This document shows positions 27,083 through 36,536 of a stretch of DNA of 64,000 nt, in pieces. The notes under the pieces are model-generated. The model was not told the DNA's origin. It ran no database searches and saw nothing but the letters and a program-made list of their open reading frames with translations. A program made the translations under genes and the position numbers. Source of the stretch: Frankia nepalensis (GTDB lineage Bacteria; Actinomycetota; Actinomycetes; Frankiales; Frankiaceae); NCBI RefSeq assembly GCF_016786325.1, contig NZ_JADWYU010000201.1:1-64000 (forward strand). Reading direction: 5' to 3'. Every line of letters begins with the position of its first letter. The stretch's first letter is position 1.

Positions 27083-27878
27083 CCTGCACCTCCAGGTGGC
27101 GCCGGCCGGCGCGGGTCAGTGCCTGGCCGAGCCCGCCGACGCCGGCGAGCCAGGCGAGCTGCGCCCCGAGCAGCGCGAGCGCGCCGGCGAGGCCGACGCG
27201 ACCCGAGAGGATCTCGATCGGGTACATCATCATCGACGGGAACGGGGACGCGTGGGCCACGAGCAACAGCCAGCGCGGGAACAGCTGGATCGGCACGAAC
27301 AGCCCGGCCAGGAACCCCGAGACCACCATGTAGCAGACCTGCAGGCCGCGGGTCTCCACCAGCCAGAAGCCGGCGACCCCGACCAGGTACGCGGTCGCGG
27401 AGGAGATCACGATCCCGAGCAGCACGCTCAGCACGCCAAGCGGGTACGCCGCCGCGGACTCGGGCGCGGCCATCCCGACGACCGCGCCGATCGCGATCAT
27501 CGGGAGCCCGCGCGGGATCAGCGCGAACAGCGACCGCCCGACCTCCGTCGTGATCTCCGCGGCCTGCACGTCCAGCGGGCGCAGGAAGTCGACCGCGACC
27601 CGTCCGTCCTTGATCCGCTCGGCGATGTCGGTCCGGCCATGGAGGTTGACCGAGCCGAGCATCGCCTGGGAAATCCAGACGTAGGTGCCCATCCGCCCGA
27701 CGTCGTAGCCGGCGAGGCTGCCGCCCGCGGCCCGCACCGTCGCGAACAGCACCGCCACCTTGAGCAGTCCGAAGGTCGTGTTCGCGACCAGGCCACCCAG
27801 CGCCGCCAGCCGATACGCCGACTGGCGCTGGAACCCCGCCCGAAGCAGGCGCCAGTAGACCCGGACCGTTGTACGCAT
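27075..27878 (-). CDS. ABC-2 type permease (second subunit)
   Basis: A 267-residue membrane protein of the COG4587-like type. It starts MRTTVRVYWRLLRAGFQRQ, an amphipathic N-terminus seen in the family, followed by six membrane segments including SVLLGIVISSATAYLVGVAG. It is the first gene of the three-gene exporter operon, with an AGGAG-like site close to the start. It is divergent from the CoA-transferase gene, with 109 bp between. Confidence 0.88.
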   Translation of the reverse strand: MRTTVRVYWRLLRAGFQRQSAYRLAALGGLVANTTFGLLKVAVLFATVRAAGGSLAGYDVGRMGTYVWISQAMLGSVNLHGRTDIAERIKDGRVAVDFLRPLDVQAAEITTEVGRSLFALIPRGLPMIAIGAVVGMAAPESAAAYPLGVLSVLLGIVISSATAYLVGVAGFWLVETRGLQVCYMVVSGFLAGLFVPIQLFPRWLLLVAHASPFPSMMMYPIEILSGRVGLAGALALLGAQLAWLAGVGGLGQALTRAGRRHLEVQGG

Positions 27879-27987
27879 AGGAGGCTAAAGGCTATGTTCC
27901 GACACTATCTTGCGCAAATAGCACAAAACGGCGATGGACGGTCACGGTACTCATGCCTGTGGGCCTGGATCGGCAGAGAATTCCGCC

Positions 27988-29205
27988 ATGACAGCGGTGA
28001 TGCAGGGCGTACGCGTCCTTGAGGTAGCAGAGCACACGTTCGTACCCGCGGCGTCCGCGCTGCTGGCCGACTGGGGCGCGGACGTCGTCAAGATCGAGCA
28101 TGTCGAACGGGGCGACGCGATGCGTGCCCTGGGGTCCACCGGCGTGGCCACCATCCCGTCCGACGTTCACGTGCTGTTAGAGCACTCCAACCGGGGCAAG
28201 CGCAGCCTGGGGCTGGACCTCACGTCGCCCGAGGGCCTGGACATCCTCTACAAGCTGGCGGCGCAGTCGGACGTGTTCCTGACCAACAAGCTGCCGGGCG
28301 TCCGCACCAAGCTGAAGATCGACCTCGAGGAGATCCGCGCGGCGAATCCCGACATCATCTACGTGCGAGGGACCGGCCAGGGCGAGCGGGGCCCGGACGC
28401 GGACAAGGGCGCCTATGACTCGCTGGCGTTCTGGTCGCGCGCCGGCGTCGCCGCCGGCACCATGCAGCCGGAGCACGGCCATGTGCCGGTTCCCCCCGGG
28501 CCGGCGTTCGGGGACTCGCTTGGCGCGATGACGATCGCCGGCGGCATCATGGGCGCGCTGTACCACCGGGAGCGGACCGGGGAGACCAGCGTCGTGGACG
28601 TCTCCCTGCTGGGTACCGGCCTGTGGGCGATAGGGGCCGGCATCGCCCTGTCGATGCAGCTGAACTTCCCGTGGAGCCCGCCCCCGCTGGACGCGGTCCG
28701 GGCCAACCCGCTCGCCGACAACTACCGGACCAAGGACGGGCGCTGGGTGGCGCTGTGTTGCCTGCAGGCCGGGAAGTACTGGCCGCCGCTGTGCGAGGCC
28801 CTCGGGCGGCCGGAACTGGCGACCGACCCGCGGTTCGCCGACCATTCGACGCTGATGGCCAACTCCGGCGCGGCGGCCGAGATCCTGCGCGAGGTCTTCG
28901 CCAGCCACACCGTGGACGAGTGCCGGGGCATGCTGGCCGACTTCGTCGGCCAGTGGACCGTCGTCCAGGACACCCTGGAAGCCGTCGCCGACCCGCAGAC
29001 GGTCGCGAACGGCTACATCCAGGACTGTGAGAACGCGGCCGGGGCGCCGTTTCGGCTGGTCGCCGCGCCCGTCCAGTACAACGAGCAGCCGGCCGCGCCG
29101 AAGCGGTGCCCGGAGTTCAACGAGCATGGCGACGACATCCTCGCGGGCCTCGGCCTCGACTGGGACGCCGTCGTCGATCTCAAGGTCCGCGGCATCGTCG
29201 CCTGA
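27988..29205 (+). CDS. Class III CoA-transferase (CaiB/BaiF family)
   Basis: A 405-residue CoA-transferase. The start MTAVMQGVRVLEVAEHTFV gives the usual N-terminus; the track upstream is another reading. The family features are ALLADWGADVVKIEHVERGD and, after the linker, DKGAYDSLAFWSRAG, with the Asp in the position of the active-site aspartate that carries the acyl group. The swapped C-terminal half has ANPLADNYRTKDGRWVALCC. It moves CoA between carboxylic acids; the exact acids are unknown. It could serve lipid or aromatic-acid catabolism elsewhere. Confidence 0.9.
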   Translation: MTAVMQGVRVLEVAEHTFVPAASALLADWGADVVKIEHVERGDAMRALGSTGVATIPSDVHVLLEHSNRGKRSLGLDLTSPEGLDILYKLAAQSDVFLTNKLPGVRTKLKIDLEEIRAANPDIIYVRGTGQGERGPDADKGAYDSLAFWSRAGVAAGTMQPEHGHVPVPPGPAFGDSLGAMTIAGGIMGALYHRERTGETSVVDVSLLGTGLWAIGAGIALSMQLNFPWSPPPLDAVRANPLADNYRTKDGRWVALCCLQAGKYWPPLCEALGRPELATDPRFADHSTLMANSGAAAEILREVFASHTVDECRGMLADFVGQWTVVQDTLEAVADPQTVANGYIQDCENAAGAPFRLVAAPVQYNEQPAAPKRCPEFNEHGDDILAGLGLDWDAVVDLKVRGIVA

Positions 29206-29431
29206 CGGCGATCCGGTCCGGGCTGGCACGCGCACCCAGGGCCGGACCCGGTGCCGACCCGCCGATCCGCCGGGCCGCGGCGCGGCCCCCCGGCGGGGGG
29301 GGCGCGCGCGCCGCCTGGCCGCCGGCCGGCTCCCCCGGGGAACAGCCGGCGCCGGCGGCCGCTCCCCCACGAGAACCAGCCACACATCGGGCCCGGCCGG
29401 CACGCGACCGGGTGCAGAGGATCGACATCCA

Positions 29432-30478
29432 GTGAGCAGCACGGCCAAACCAGGCAACAGACCCGACGCGCCCGTCGCCCTGACGGACGCCCCGCCCGCG
29501 GCCGGGCACGGCCTCGCGATCGGGGTCGACGTCGGTGGGACGAAGGTCGCGGCGGGCGTGGTGGACCGGCACGGCCGGATCCTCGGATCGGCGCGCAGGC
29601 CGACCCCGGGTCACGAGCCCGCGCTGGTGGCGGACACGATCGCCGAGGTCGTCGGCGAGCTGCGCGCCGCCCACGCGGTCGGCCTGGAGGCCCCGATCGG
29701 CATCGGCGCCGCCGGCTGGCTCGACCGCCGCGGGGCGCGGGTGATGTTCGCGCCGAACCTCGCCGGCTGGCGGGACGAGCCGCTGCGCGACATCATCAGC
29801 GCCCGGCTGGGGCGGCCGGTGGTCGTGGACAACGACGCGAACACGATGGCCTGGGCCGAGTACCGGTTCGGCGCCGGGCGCGGCTGCGCCGAGCTGGTCT
29901 GCGTCACGGTCGGGACCGGGATCGGCAGCGGGCTGGTGCTCGACGGGAAGGTGCGCCACGGCGCGTTCGGCGTCGGCGCCGAGTACGGGCACATGCAGGT
30001 GGTGCCGGCGGGGCTGCCGTGCGGCTGCGGCAGCCAGGGCTGCTGGGAGCAGTACGCCAGCGGGCGGGCGCTCGTCCGGGCGGCCCGGGAGGCCGCGAGC
30101 GGCTCGCCGCAGGCGGGCCGGCGGCTGGCCGGGCTCGCCGGCGGCGATCTGGCGACGCTGACCGGCCCGGACGTGACGACGGCCGCGCGCGAGGGAGATC
30201 CGGCCGCCGTCAAGTGCTTCGAGGAGGTCGGCTACTGGCTCGGCCAGGGCCTGGCGAGCCTCGCCGCGGTGCTCGACCCGGCGAAGTTCGTCATCGGCGG
30301 GGGCGTCTCGGACGCGGGCGAGCTGTTGCTCGGCCCGGCCAGGGCCCAGTTCCACGCGGCGCTCCCAGGACGCGGCCACCGGCCCGAGGCCGAGATCGTC
30401 CTCGCCGAGCTCGGTCCCGACGCGGGGTTCGTCGGCGCGGCCGACCTGGCCCGCGCCGGCATCCTCGGCCGCGCCTGA
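29432..30478 (+). CDS. glk: ROK-family glucokinase
   Basis: A 348-residue ROK kinase. GTG 29432 is the best start; longer forms cross a GC-rich non-coding stretch. The N-terminal ATP-binding loop is IGVDVGGTKVAAG. The catalytic DNDANTMAWAEY contains the general base Asp, and the zinc-binding signature is GLPCGCGSQGCWEQ. The predicted reaction is glucose plus ATP to glucose 6-phosphate. It is convergent with the pimB-like gene. In actinomycetes this kinase is near the same set of conserved genes, which supports the glucokinase call over other sugars. Confidence 0.88.
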   Translation: MSSTAKPGNRPDAPVALTDAPPAAGHGLAIGVDVGGTKVAAGVVDRHGRILGSARRPTPGHEPALVADTIAEVVGELRAAHAVGLEAPIGIGAAGWLDRRGARVMFAPNLAGWRDEPLRDIISARLGRPVVVDNDANTMAWAEYRFGAGRGCAELVCVTVGTGIGSGLVLDGKVRHGAFGVGAEYGHMQVVPAGLPCGCGSQGCWEQYASGRALVRAAREAASGSPQAGRRLAGLAGGDLATLTGPDVTTAAREGDPAAVKCFEEVGYWLGQGLASLAAVLDPAKFVIGGGVSDAGELLLGPARAQFHAALPGRGHRPEAEIVLAELGPDAGFVGAADLARAGILGRA

Positions 30479-30506
30479 CCGGCGGCCGCCCGGAGCCCGG
30501 TCAGGC
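30473..30506. terminator. Bidirectional terminator between glk and pimB
   Basis: A perfect 10-bp inverted repeat (GCCTGACCGG with CCGGTCAGGC) that spans both stop codons of two convergent genes, with a 14-nt loop that is itself GC-rich. Confidence 0.75.
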
Positions 30507-31640
30507 CCCGGGCGCGGGGCCGGGAGTGAGAAGCTCGACCAGGTCCTTGGTCAGCAGGTCCCAGCGCCAGGTCAGCTCGACCCAGGCGCGGCCGGCCGCG
30601 CCCATCGAGCGGCATCGGGCCGGGTCGTCGAGCAGTTCGCCGACGGCCGAGGCGACGTCGTCGAGGCGGCGGCCGTCGACGACGAGGCCGGTCCGGCCGT
30701 CGAGCACGGCGTCGGGCGCGCCGCCGCTGTCGCCGGCGACGACGGGCAGCCCGGCCGCGGACGCCTCCAGGTAGACGATCCCCAGGCCCTCGACCTCCAG
30801 GCCCCCGAGCCGGGAGCGGCAGGGCATGGCGAACACGTCTCCGGCCGCGTAGTGCGCCGGCAGCTCCTCCCAGGGGACCGAGCCGGTGAACACGACGTGC
30901 TCGGAGACGTCGTGCTCCCGGGCGAGGCGGGCCAGGTCGGCGCGGTAGGGACCGCCGCCGACCAGCAGCAACGCCGTGTCGGGGTAGCGGCGTCGCCAGC
31001 GGGGCAGGGCGCGGACCAGCATGTCCTGCCCCTTGCGCGGGACCAGGCGGCTGACGCAGACGACCACCCGTCGCCCGGCCAGGCCGTGCCGGGCGCGGAT
31101 CTCGTCCCGGCCGGTACCGGGTCGGAACAGCTCGGCGTCGACGCCGCTGGGCAGCCGTTCCAGCCGCGGGTGCGGCCCGAAGGCCGAGCCGATCCGGCGG
31201 CGGGTGTAATCGCCCAGGTAGGTGATCACGTCGGTCGTCGCGCCGATGCGGCGCAGCGTCTGCCGGGCGCCGGGAAGTGAGGCCCAGCCGACCTCGTGCC
31301 CATGGGTGCTCGCGACCACCCGCTCGATCCCGGTCGCGCGGCGCAGCCGGCCGCCGAGCAGACCGAGCGGCGCCGCGGCGCCGAACCAGAGCGCGTCGCA
31401 CCGCTCGGCGCGGGCGATCTCGCGGGCGCGGCGCAGAACAGCCGGTGTCGGCAGCATGAGCGACGTCGGGTGCCGCACGACCTGGAAGCTCTGCGCCGCG
31501 TCGAACACGGCCGCGCCCCGCCAGGCGGGTGCGTAGACGACGACGTCGGCGGCGGGCAGCCGGCTCGCGAAGTTGTGCACGAAGGACTGGATGCCGCCCG
31601 GCCGGGGCGGAAAATCGTTGGTCACCACGAGCACCCGCAT
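30501..31640 (-). CDS. pimB: GT4 mannosyltransferase (PimB-like)
   Basis: A 379-residue GT-B glycosyltransferase. It starts MRVLVVTNDFPPRPGGIQSF, the family-typical acceptor loop. The donor site is CVSRLVPRKGQD followed by EVEGLGIVYLEASAAGLP, with the conserved Glu that contacts the GDP-mannose. In mycobacteria and relatives, PimB' adds the second mannose to phosphatidylinositol monomannoside at the inner membrane face. The protein is full length. Alternative GT4 sugars cannot be excluded, but the neighbourhood fits pimB. Confidence 0.85.
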   Translation of the reverse strand: MRVLVVTNDFPPRPGGIQSFVHNFASRLPAADVVVYAPAWRGAAVFDAAQSFQVVRHPTSLMLPTPAVLRRAREIARAERCDALWFGAAAPLGLLGGRLRRATGIERVVASTHGHEVGWASLPGARQTLRRIGATTDVITYLGDYTRRRIGSAFGPHPRLERLPSGVDAELFRPGTGRDEIRARHGLAGRRVVVCVSRLVPRKGQDMLVRALPRWRRRYPDTALLLVGGGPYRADLARLAREHDVSEHVVFTGSVPWEELPAHYAAGDVFAMPCRSRLGGLEVEGLGIVYLEASAAGLPVVAGDSGGAPDAVLDGRTGLVVDGRRLDDVASAVGELLDDPARCRSMGAAGRAWVELTWRWDLLTKDLVELLTPGPAPGA

Positions 31641-31717
31641 GCCCCCATGGTCCCGCACCCGCGACCCGCCGCTGTCCCCTCCCCCACTCGGCCTCGTCCG
31701 GCCTTGTTCGGCCTCGC

Positions 31718-32068
31718 TCAGCCGGCGCGCCGGCCGCGCCGGCCCGGACCGCCCGCGTCGGGGCGCCGGGCCGGCCGGGTGCGCTGACGAGGGCCGCCCG
31801 CGAACGGCTCGGGCAGCGGGATCATCGGCTGGGCGGGCGGCAACGGAGCCGTCGGCACGACCGGATCCGCCGCGCCCTCGGTGGGGACGACGTCCAGCGG
31901 GGTCACGAGCCGTAGCCGGGGCAGCAGGCCGGCGTCGGCGAGCAGCGCGAGCGCGCGCCGCTCGTCCTCGTCCCACTCGACGACCGGCGGCGGCGCCAGC
32001 AGCACCGATACCACGCAGTCCGCGCAGCCGTCGCCACGAACCGCGCAGGAGTCGCAGTCGATCAGCAT
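31718..32068 (-). CDS. Cys-rich N-terminal hypothetical protein
   Basis: A 116-residue protein conserved in actinomycetes near NYN genes. The start MLIDCDSCAVRGDGCADC carries four closely spaced cysteines, likely a metal or Fe-S site. A short hydrophobic strand VVSVLL follows. The C-terminal half is Pro/Gly/Arg-rich and disordered. The function is unknown. The cysteines should be the functional part; the tail is weakly conserved in character. Confidence 0.75.
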   Translation of the reverse strand: MLIDCDSCAVRGDGCADCVVSVLLAPPPVVEWDEDERRALALLADAGLLPRLRLVTPLDVVPTEGAADPVVPTAPLPPAQPMIPLPEPFAGGPRQRTRPARRPDAGGPGRRGRRAG

Positions 32069-32281
32069 CGTGCTCACCCTCTGTCGTCCGTCAGTCGTCT
32101 CGTGTCCGTACCTCTCGTCGCGGACAGTAGACGCGCGGTCCGACAGTTTTCGGCGCTCGGCCACCCCGCCGACTCGCGGGCCGCCCGTCCGGCGCGGGTC
32201 GGTCCGGGCAACGGCGGCCAGGCACGGGCCGGCACGGGCCGGGCACGACCCAGGCGCGGCCGGCCGGGCGGGAACGAGGCG

Positions 32282-33592
32282 CTAGCGTTCGAGGCGGGAC
32301 AGCAGCGCGGCGGAGGGGACGGCGCGGGCGCCGGCGGACGCGCAGGCCTCGGCCACCTCGCGGTCGGAGGTCACGACCACGATCGGCCGGCCGGGCGGCT
32401 CGGCCCGTACCAGCCGGACGATCTCCTCGTCGGCGAGCTCCCCCAGCCGGCTGAACAGCACCCGCACCCCACGCGGCGCGGTGACGCCGACCGGCCGGCT
32501 GGCGACCGCCGTGGCGTCGAACACGACCGTGATCTCGGCCTCGAGCGCCCGGCCTGCGAGCGGGCCGAGGCCGGAGAGCAGCCGCACCCGCTGGGCCTGC
32601 AGAGTCAGCCCGCCGTAGCCGCGCTTGGTGACGTTGTAGCCGTCGATGAGCAGGTGGACGCCCGGGATGGCGAGGACCTCGTCGATGACCGTGGGATCGT
32701 CCTCCGGCCGGCCGCGGGCGCCGACCGCGGAGAACGGGTCGCCCGTCCGGGCGTCCGCCGACGCCAGCAGGTCGGCCGGCCGCGACACCGTGCTGGGCAG
32801 GCCGAGCTCCCGGCGGACGCCGTTGGCGGCGCCCATCAGCGTGTCCAGCAACACCCGCAGCCGGGCGTCGTCGAGGCTGCGGGCGTCGCGCCCCTCCCGC
32901 CGGGCGGCGGCGAGCGCGGCCTCCAGGTCGCCGACGCGGCCGCGCAGCCGGCGGACCTCGGTCTCGGCGGCGCGGGTCGCGGCCCGGGCCGCGTCCCGGT
33001 CGGCCACCGCCGCGGCCACCTCCTCCTGGGCCACCTGCTCGGCGCGCCGCACGCGCTCCGACGTGCCCCGCATCCGCCGGCGCAGCTCGTCGGCCTCCTG
33101 CCGGCTCGAGGCCAGCTGCTCACGCAGCTGCTCGCGCTCGGCGCGAACGGCCTCACGCTGGGCCACCAGCGCCTCGGAGAGCCGGTCGACCTCCCGCGCG
33201 GCCTCGTCGGCCCGCGCCGAGAGGGCGTCCTGCGCCGACAGGCTGGCGGCGGCGGCGAGCAGCTCCTCCCAGCCGGACGGGCGCAGCACGAAGGCGACCG
33301 CGGCCACCTCGGCGGGGGGCGCGGCGGCCGGCGGGCCGTCGGCCGCCGTCACCGCCTCGGCGAGACCAGGATGGGTCCGCCGGATCCAGTCGGCCACGCG
33401 GCCCCGGAACATCGCGTCGTGCTCGACCGCCGCCGCGAGCGGCACGGCGCCCTGCTTGGCCCTGCGGGCGGGGGTGAACCTGCGCACGGCGACCAGACTC
33501 GCCGGCACCTCGGCGTCCTCGAGGTCGGCGAGCGTGTCAGCGGCGAAGGCGACGACCTGGGTGCGCACCTCAGCCGGCAGCGGCTCACTCAC
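32282..33592 (-). CDS. NYN/PIN-like domain protein with coiled coil
   Basis: A 436-residue protein. The GTG 33592 start gives VSEPLPAEVRTQ. The N-terminal 120 residues are helical. Residues about 130-235 are a long Glu/Arg-rich coiled coil (EAADELRRRMRG type). The C-terminal 160 residues are the NYN domain, a PIN-like RNase fold: VHLLIDGYNVTKRGYG (metal-binding Asp), then VVFDATAV, then EIVRLV and VVVTSDREVAE with further acidic residues. It probably cuts or binds RNA. It is conserved in actinomycetes at this place. No antitoxin is beside it. Confidence 0.88.
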   Translation of the reverse strand: MSEPLPAEVRTQVVAFAADTLADLEDAEVPASLVAVRRFTPARRAKQGAVPLAAAVEHDAMFRGRVADWIRRTHPGLAEAVTAADGPPAAAPPAEVAAVAFVLRPSGWEELLAAAASLSAQDALSARADEAAREVDRLSEALVAQREAVRAEREQLREQLASSRQEADELRRRMRGTSERVRRAEQVAQEEVAAAVADRDAARAATRAAETEVRRLRGRVGDLEAALAAARREGRDARSLDDARLRVLLDTLMGAANGVRRELGLPSTVSRPADLLASADARTGDPFSAVGARGRPEDDPTVIDEVLAIPGVHLLIDGYNVTKRGYGGLTLQAQRVRLLSGLGPLAGRALEAEITVVFDATAVASRPVGVTAPRGVRVLFSRLGELADEEIVRLVRAEPPGRPIVVVTSDREVAEACASAGARAVPSAALLSRLER

Positions 33593-33692
33593 CCGGCACC
33601 GGGCGGCGGCAGGTCGACGGGCACGATACGGACTCCCCTGCGCAGGAACGGACGGCGATACTCCAGCGTAGTCCGGGCCAACAGCGATCACC

Positions 33693-34006
33693 GTCCGTCA
33701 TGAGCATTCGCCAACAGCGGGCGCACAGGCGGTCCGCCGGCCCGCCCGCGGCCGGTGAGTACGCCCCCGCCGGCCCGCCCGCCGGTGCCCCCGGCCGGGC
33801 TGGCACGACGGACGACTAATGCGCGGCCAACAATGCCTACCCGCCAACAATGCCCACGCCTGGAGCCCCCGGAGAGGTTGTCTCCGCAACCGAGCAGGCG
33901 GCCGGCCAGGGCTTTTCCATTGGGGATTTCCGACTTCTGTAATGTCGCCCTGTCCATCCTCATTGCTCCGTTTCTGGCAGCGGGGTGTAGGCCCGAGAGG
34001 AACATC
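33693..34006. other. Promoter region of the DUF4352-like membrane protein
   Basis: About 310 bp without a gene. A lower-GC patch (33910-33950) contains TAATGT at 33940-33945, a possible -10, about 60 bp before the start. The related sequence CCAACAATGCC occurs twice near 33827-33855. GAGAGGA is the ribosome site at the end. Confidence 0.45.
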
Positions 34007-35173
34007 GTGAGCGACCAGTACCCCCACAACCCGCCGGACGGCGGTGGCGGCTGGCCGCCAGCCACCCCGGCACCTGACTGGCAGGCGTCGCCGGGTGGTC
34101 ACGACCCGGCTGGCCACACCCCCCACCCGACACCCCCCGGTCAGGCGCCGCCTCCCCCCGGGCAGGGCTGGCCGGGCTCCGCGCCGGACGGAGGGCAGTG
34201 GCCACCCGCCGGCCACGGCCAGCCCGGCTACCCGCAGGGCGCGCAGGGCACGCCCCCGCCCGGTGGCTACCCGTATCCCCCGGCCGGCGGCTACCAGCAG
34301 CCGGGGACCCCGCCCCCCGGCGCCTACCAGCCGACCACGCCCTACCCGCAGGCCGGCTACCCCCAGGGCCAGCCCGGTTACCAGGACGCGGGGTTCCAGC
34401 AGGGCGGCTACCCGCCGGCCGGCGGCACGCCGGCGCCCTGGGCCGGCGGGCCGGGACAGCCGCCCGGCCAGCCGCCGCGTCGGTCGAACCGCAACGGGAT
34501 CATCCTGATCGTCTCGCTCGCCGTGGTGGCGGCCATCGTCCTCGGTGTCGTCATCGCGCTCGCGGTGAATGGCGACGACGAGAAGAAGCCAGTCACCGTC
34601 CAGCCCACCCTGCCGGCGGTGACGAACCTTCCTCCCCAGGGCGGGCAGAGCACCGCGCCGCAGGGATCCGCGCCGCCGGCGACCACGGCCCAGGGCGCTC
34701 CGGCCACGGCGGTGCCGGGCGCGCCCGCGGACTGCAAGCAGGTCGGCGTGCCCGCCGGCGCTCCGCCTGCGGGTGTCCTCGACATCGGCCAGACGGGCAC
34801 CGTCGAGGGTGAGGACTACAGCGACGAGGTCATCTACAAGGCGCAGATCACGCTGCACGGCATATGCACGACGACCTCGGCGGTCCGCAGCTACGGCGAC
34901 CCGCCGGAGAACGGCCTCTTCGTCATCGCGAACTTCACGGTCCAGATGATCTCGGGCCAGGCGAACGTGTTCGGGATCCATTTCTTCGGGCTGGCCGAGG
35001 ACGGCAGCCGGTACGACGCGACGTACACCGAGGTCGGGTCGATGCTGAACGCCGATGATCTGAAGGCCGGCCAGAAGGTGCGCGGCAACATCGTCTTCGA
35101 CGTTCCGCAGGACGTCCACCTGGTCTACTGGGAACCGCTGTTCGCCACGTCGCAGGTGACCTTCCGCTACTGA
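34007..35173 (+). CDS. Pro/Gly-rich membrane protein with DUF4352-like domain
   Basis: A 388-residue membrane-anchored protein from GTG 34007. Residues 1-160 are a Gly/Pro/Tyr/Gln-rich tail with PGYPQ and GYP repeats, probably cytoplasmic. One membrane span lies at about 162-188 (NGIILIVSLAVVAAIVLG). Outside is a Thr/Pro linker, then a beta-rich domain from about residue 245 (LDIGQTGTVEGEDYSD, NGLFVIANFTVQ) similar to DUF4352/immunoglobulin-like protease inhibitor-type domains. It is probably a cell-envelope protein. It is convergent with the HIT gene through a strong terminator. Confidence 0.82.
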   Translation: MSDQYPHNPPDGGGGWPPATPAPDWQASPGGHDPAGHTPHPTPPGQAPPPPGQGWPGSAPDGGQWPPAGHGQPGYPQGAQGTPPPGGYPYPPAGGYQQPGTPPPGAYQPTTPYPQAGYPQGQPGYQDAGFQQGGYPPAGGTPAPWAGGPGQPPGQPPRRSNRNGIILIVSLAVVAAIVLGVVIALAVNGDDEKKPVTVQPTLPAVTNLPPQGGQSTAPQGSAPPATTAQGAPATAVPGAPADCKQVGVPAGAPPAGVLDIGQTGTVEGEDYSDEVIYKAQITLHGICTTTSAVRSYGDPPENGLFVIANFTVQMISGQANVFGIHFFGLAEDGSRYDATYTEVGSMLNADDLKAGQKVRGNIVFDVPQDVHLVYWEPLFATSQVTFRY

Positions 35174-35231
35174 CGGGCTTTGCTCGCCGGGTCCCGAGCT
35201 CGGGACCTGCCCCGCCCAAGCTCTCCTCGGC

Positions 35232-35264
35232 CCACCGCGGCCGGCCCAGGGCCGGCCGCGGTGG
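35232..35264. terminator. Strong bidirectional terminator
   Basis: Two perfect 16-bp arms (CCACCGCGGCCGGCCC and its complement) around a single A. In RNA this would be a 14-bp stem with a 5-nt loop. It lies between the convergent membrane-protein and HIT genes. Confidence 0.85.
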
Positions 35265-35329
35265 CGGCGCCACTCGGCGCCGCCCCGCCTCCGGCCTCCC
35301 GCCGAGCCTCGGCCGGCCCGGCGGCGCCG

Positions 35330-35725
35330 TCAGGCCAGCGCGGACCGGATCCGCTCAGCCACCTCGTCCAGCTCGTCCGACGCCGGGTTCGGGTCGGCCA
35401 GCGCGAAGTCGAGCTGCTTCTCGCTCTCGATCGGGATCAGGTGGACGTGGGTGTGCGGCACCTCCAGCCCGGCGATGATCGCAGCTACCCGCCGCGGCTG
35501 GAACGCCTCCTGGATCGCCCGGCCGACCTTCGCCGCCGCGCTCCACAGCTCACGCTGCTCCGCGTCGGGCAGGTCGATCCAGTGATCGACCTCGAGGCGC
35601 GGCACCACCAACGTGTGCCCCGGCCGGATCGGGGAGATGGTCAGGAACGCCACCGTGTGCTCGTCCTCGTAGACGAACCGGCCCGGCAGCTCCCGGTTGA
35701 TGATCCGGGTGAAGATAGTCGGCAT
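35330..35725 (-). CDS. HIT-family hydrolase
   Basis: A 131-residue histidine-triad protein. The active site is HTHVHLIP (residues 91-98), with the His that takes the nucleotidyl group. The N-terminus IFTRIINRELPGRFVYED is typical of HinT-like enzymes that hydrolyse nucleoside phosphoramidates or dinucleotides. It is a stand-alone gene with a canonical length. Confidence 0.93.
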   Translation of the reverse strand: MPTIFTRIINRELPGRFVYEDEHTVAFLTISPIRPGHTLVVPRLEVDHWIDLPDAEQRELWSAAAKVGRAIQEAFQPRRVAAIIAGLEVPHTHVHLIPIESEKQLDFALADPNPASDELDEVAERIRSALA

Positions 35726-35877
35726 GGCTGGGACCCTACCGAGCCCGCCACCTCGGCGGATCTACCGGACGCGCCCGCGCGAGAGCCCAGTTCCCGGGCT
35801 TGAGGACTCCCGGCCCGCCCCGGGAACGGACGCCCGATTCACAACACGCCGACCACCTGTGAGCCAAGGCTCCCGCA

Positions 35878-36300
35878 ATGCGGCATCATGCGCGAGTGGC
35901 CGGGTTTGAGACGCACGGGCTGAGGGTAGCCAGGGTCGGCGTCGACTGCGTGGACGTCGACCGCATGATCCGCTTCTGGTCGCGGGCACTCGGGTACGAG
36001 GTGGCCCGCCGCGGCGGTGACACAGCGGAGCTGCGCCACCCCGCGAGCGCCGGCCCGAAGCTGCTCCTGCGCCAGGTCCGCAAGCTGAGCCCTGCCCGCA
36101 ACCGCCTGCAGCTCGACCTGTACGCGGTCGACGCCGAACGGGTCGCCGGCTGGCTCGCCACCCTGGGCGCGAAACGGGTCCGCCGCCTCGAGTCCAACGG
36201 CGCCTCCACCGAGGCCGGCTACCTGCTCGCCGACCCCGAGGGCAACGAGTTCCGCGTCATCACCGCCGGCCCCGCCGCCTTCACCCGCCCGTTCGTGTGA
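35878..36300 (+). CDS. VOC-family (glyoxalase-like) protein
   Basis: A 140-residue protein of the vicinal-oxygen-chelate fold: one long beta-alpha-beta repeat beginning RVARVGVDCVDVDRMIRFWS, then YLLADPEGNEFRVI. The DPEGNEF end is the typical motif of this family, with Glu in the metal position. The first ATG 35878 has no good ribosome site; GTG 35896 is an alternative start. The substrate is unknown. Confidence 0.82.
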   Translation: MRHHARVAGFETHGLRVARVGVDCVDVDRMIRFWSRALGYEVARRGGDTAELRHPASAGPKLLLRQVRKLSPARNRLQLDLYAVDAERVAGWLATLGAKRVRRLESNGASTEAGYLLADPEGNEFRVITAGPAAFTRPFV

Positions 36301-36536
36301 ACCGGCAGGCGACCGCCATCCAGGGTGTCAGCCAGGATTCGGCGGGTTCAGGTCTGCCGGGTAACGCGGAGCCGAATGGGCGACGGCGCCGGTCCTGAAA
36401 CAGCTCCAGACCGGTCCGGGCCCTGACGGGCTTGGCGTGGCCACAGATCCGGTAGCGGAGCGGTCTCGACGCCGAGTCTGGTCGATGATCAGGTGTGCCA
36501 TCAACCGAAACGCGCCCGCACGCCCGCCACGGCGCC
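36301..36536. other. Gap before the immunity gene
   Basis: About 235 bp. Overlapping frames on the minus strand (up to 96 codons) have no recognisable product or start signal. No clear repeat or terminator is seen. Confidence 0.45.
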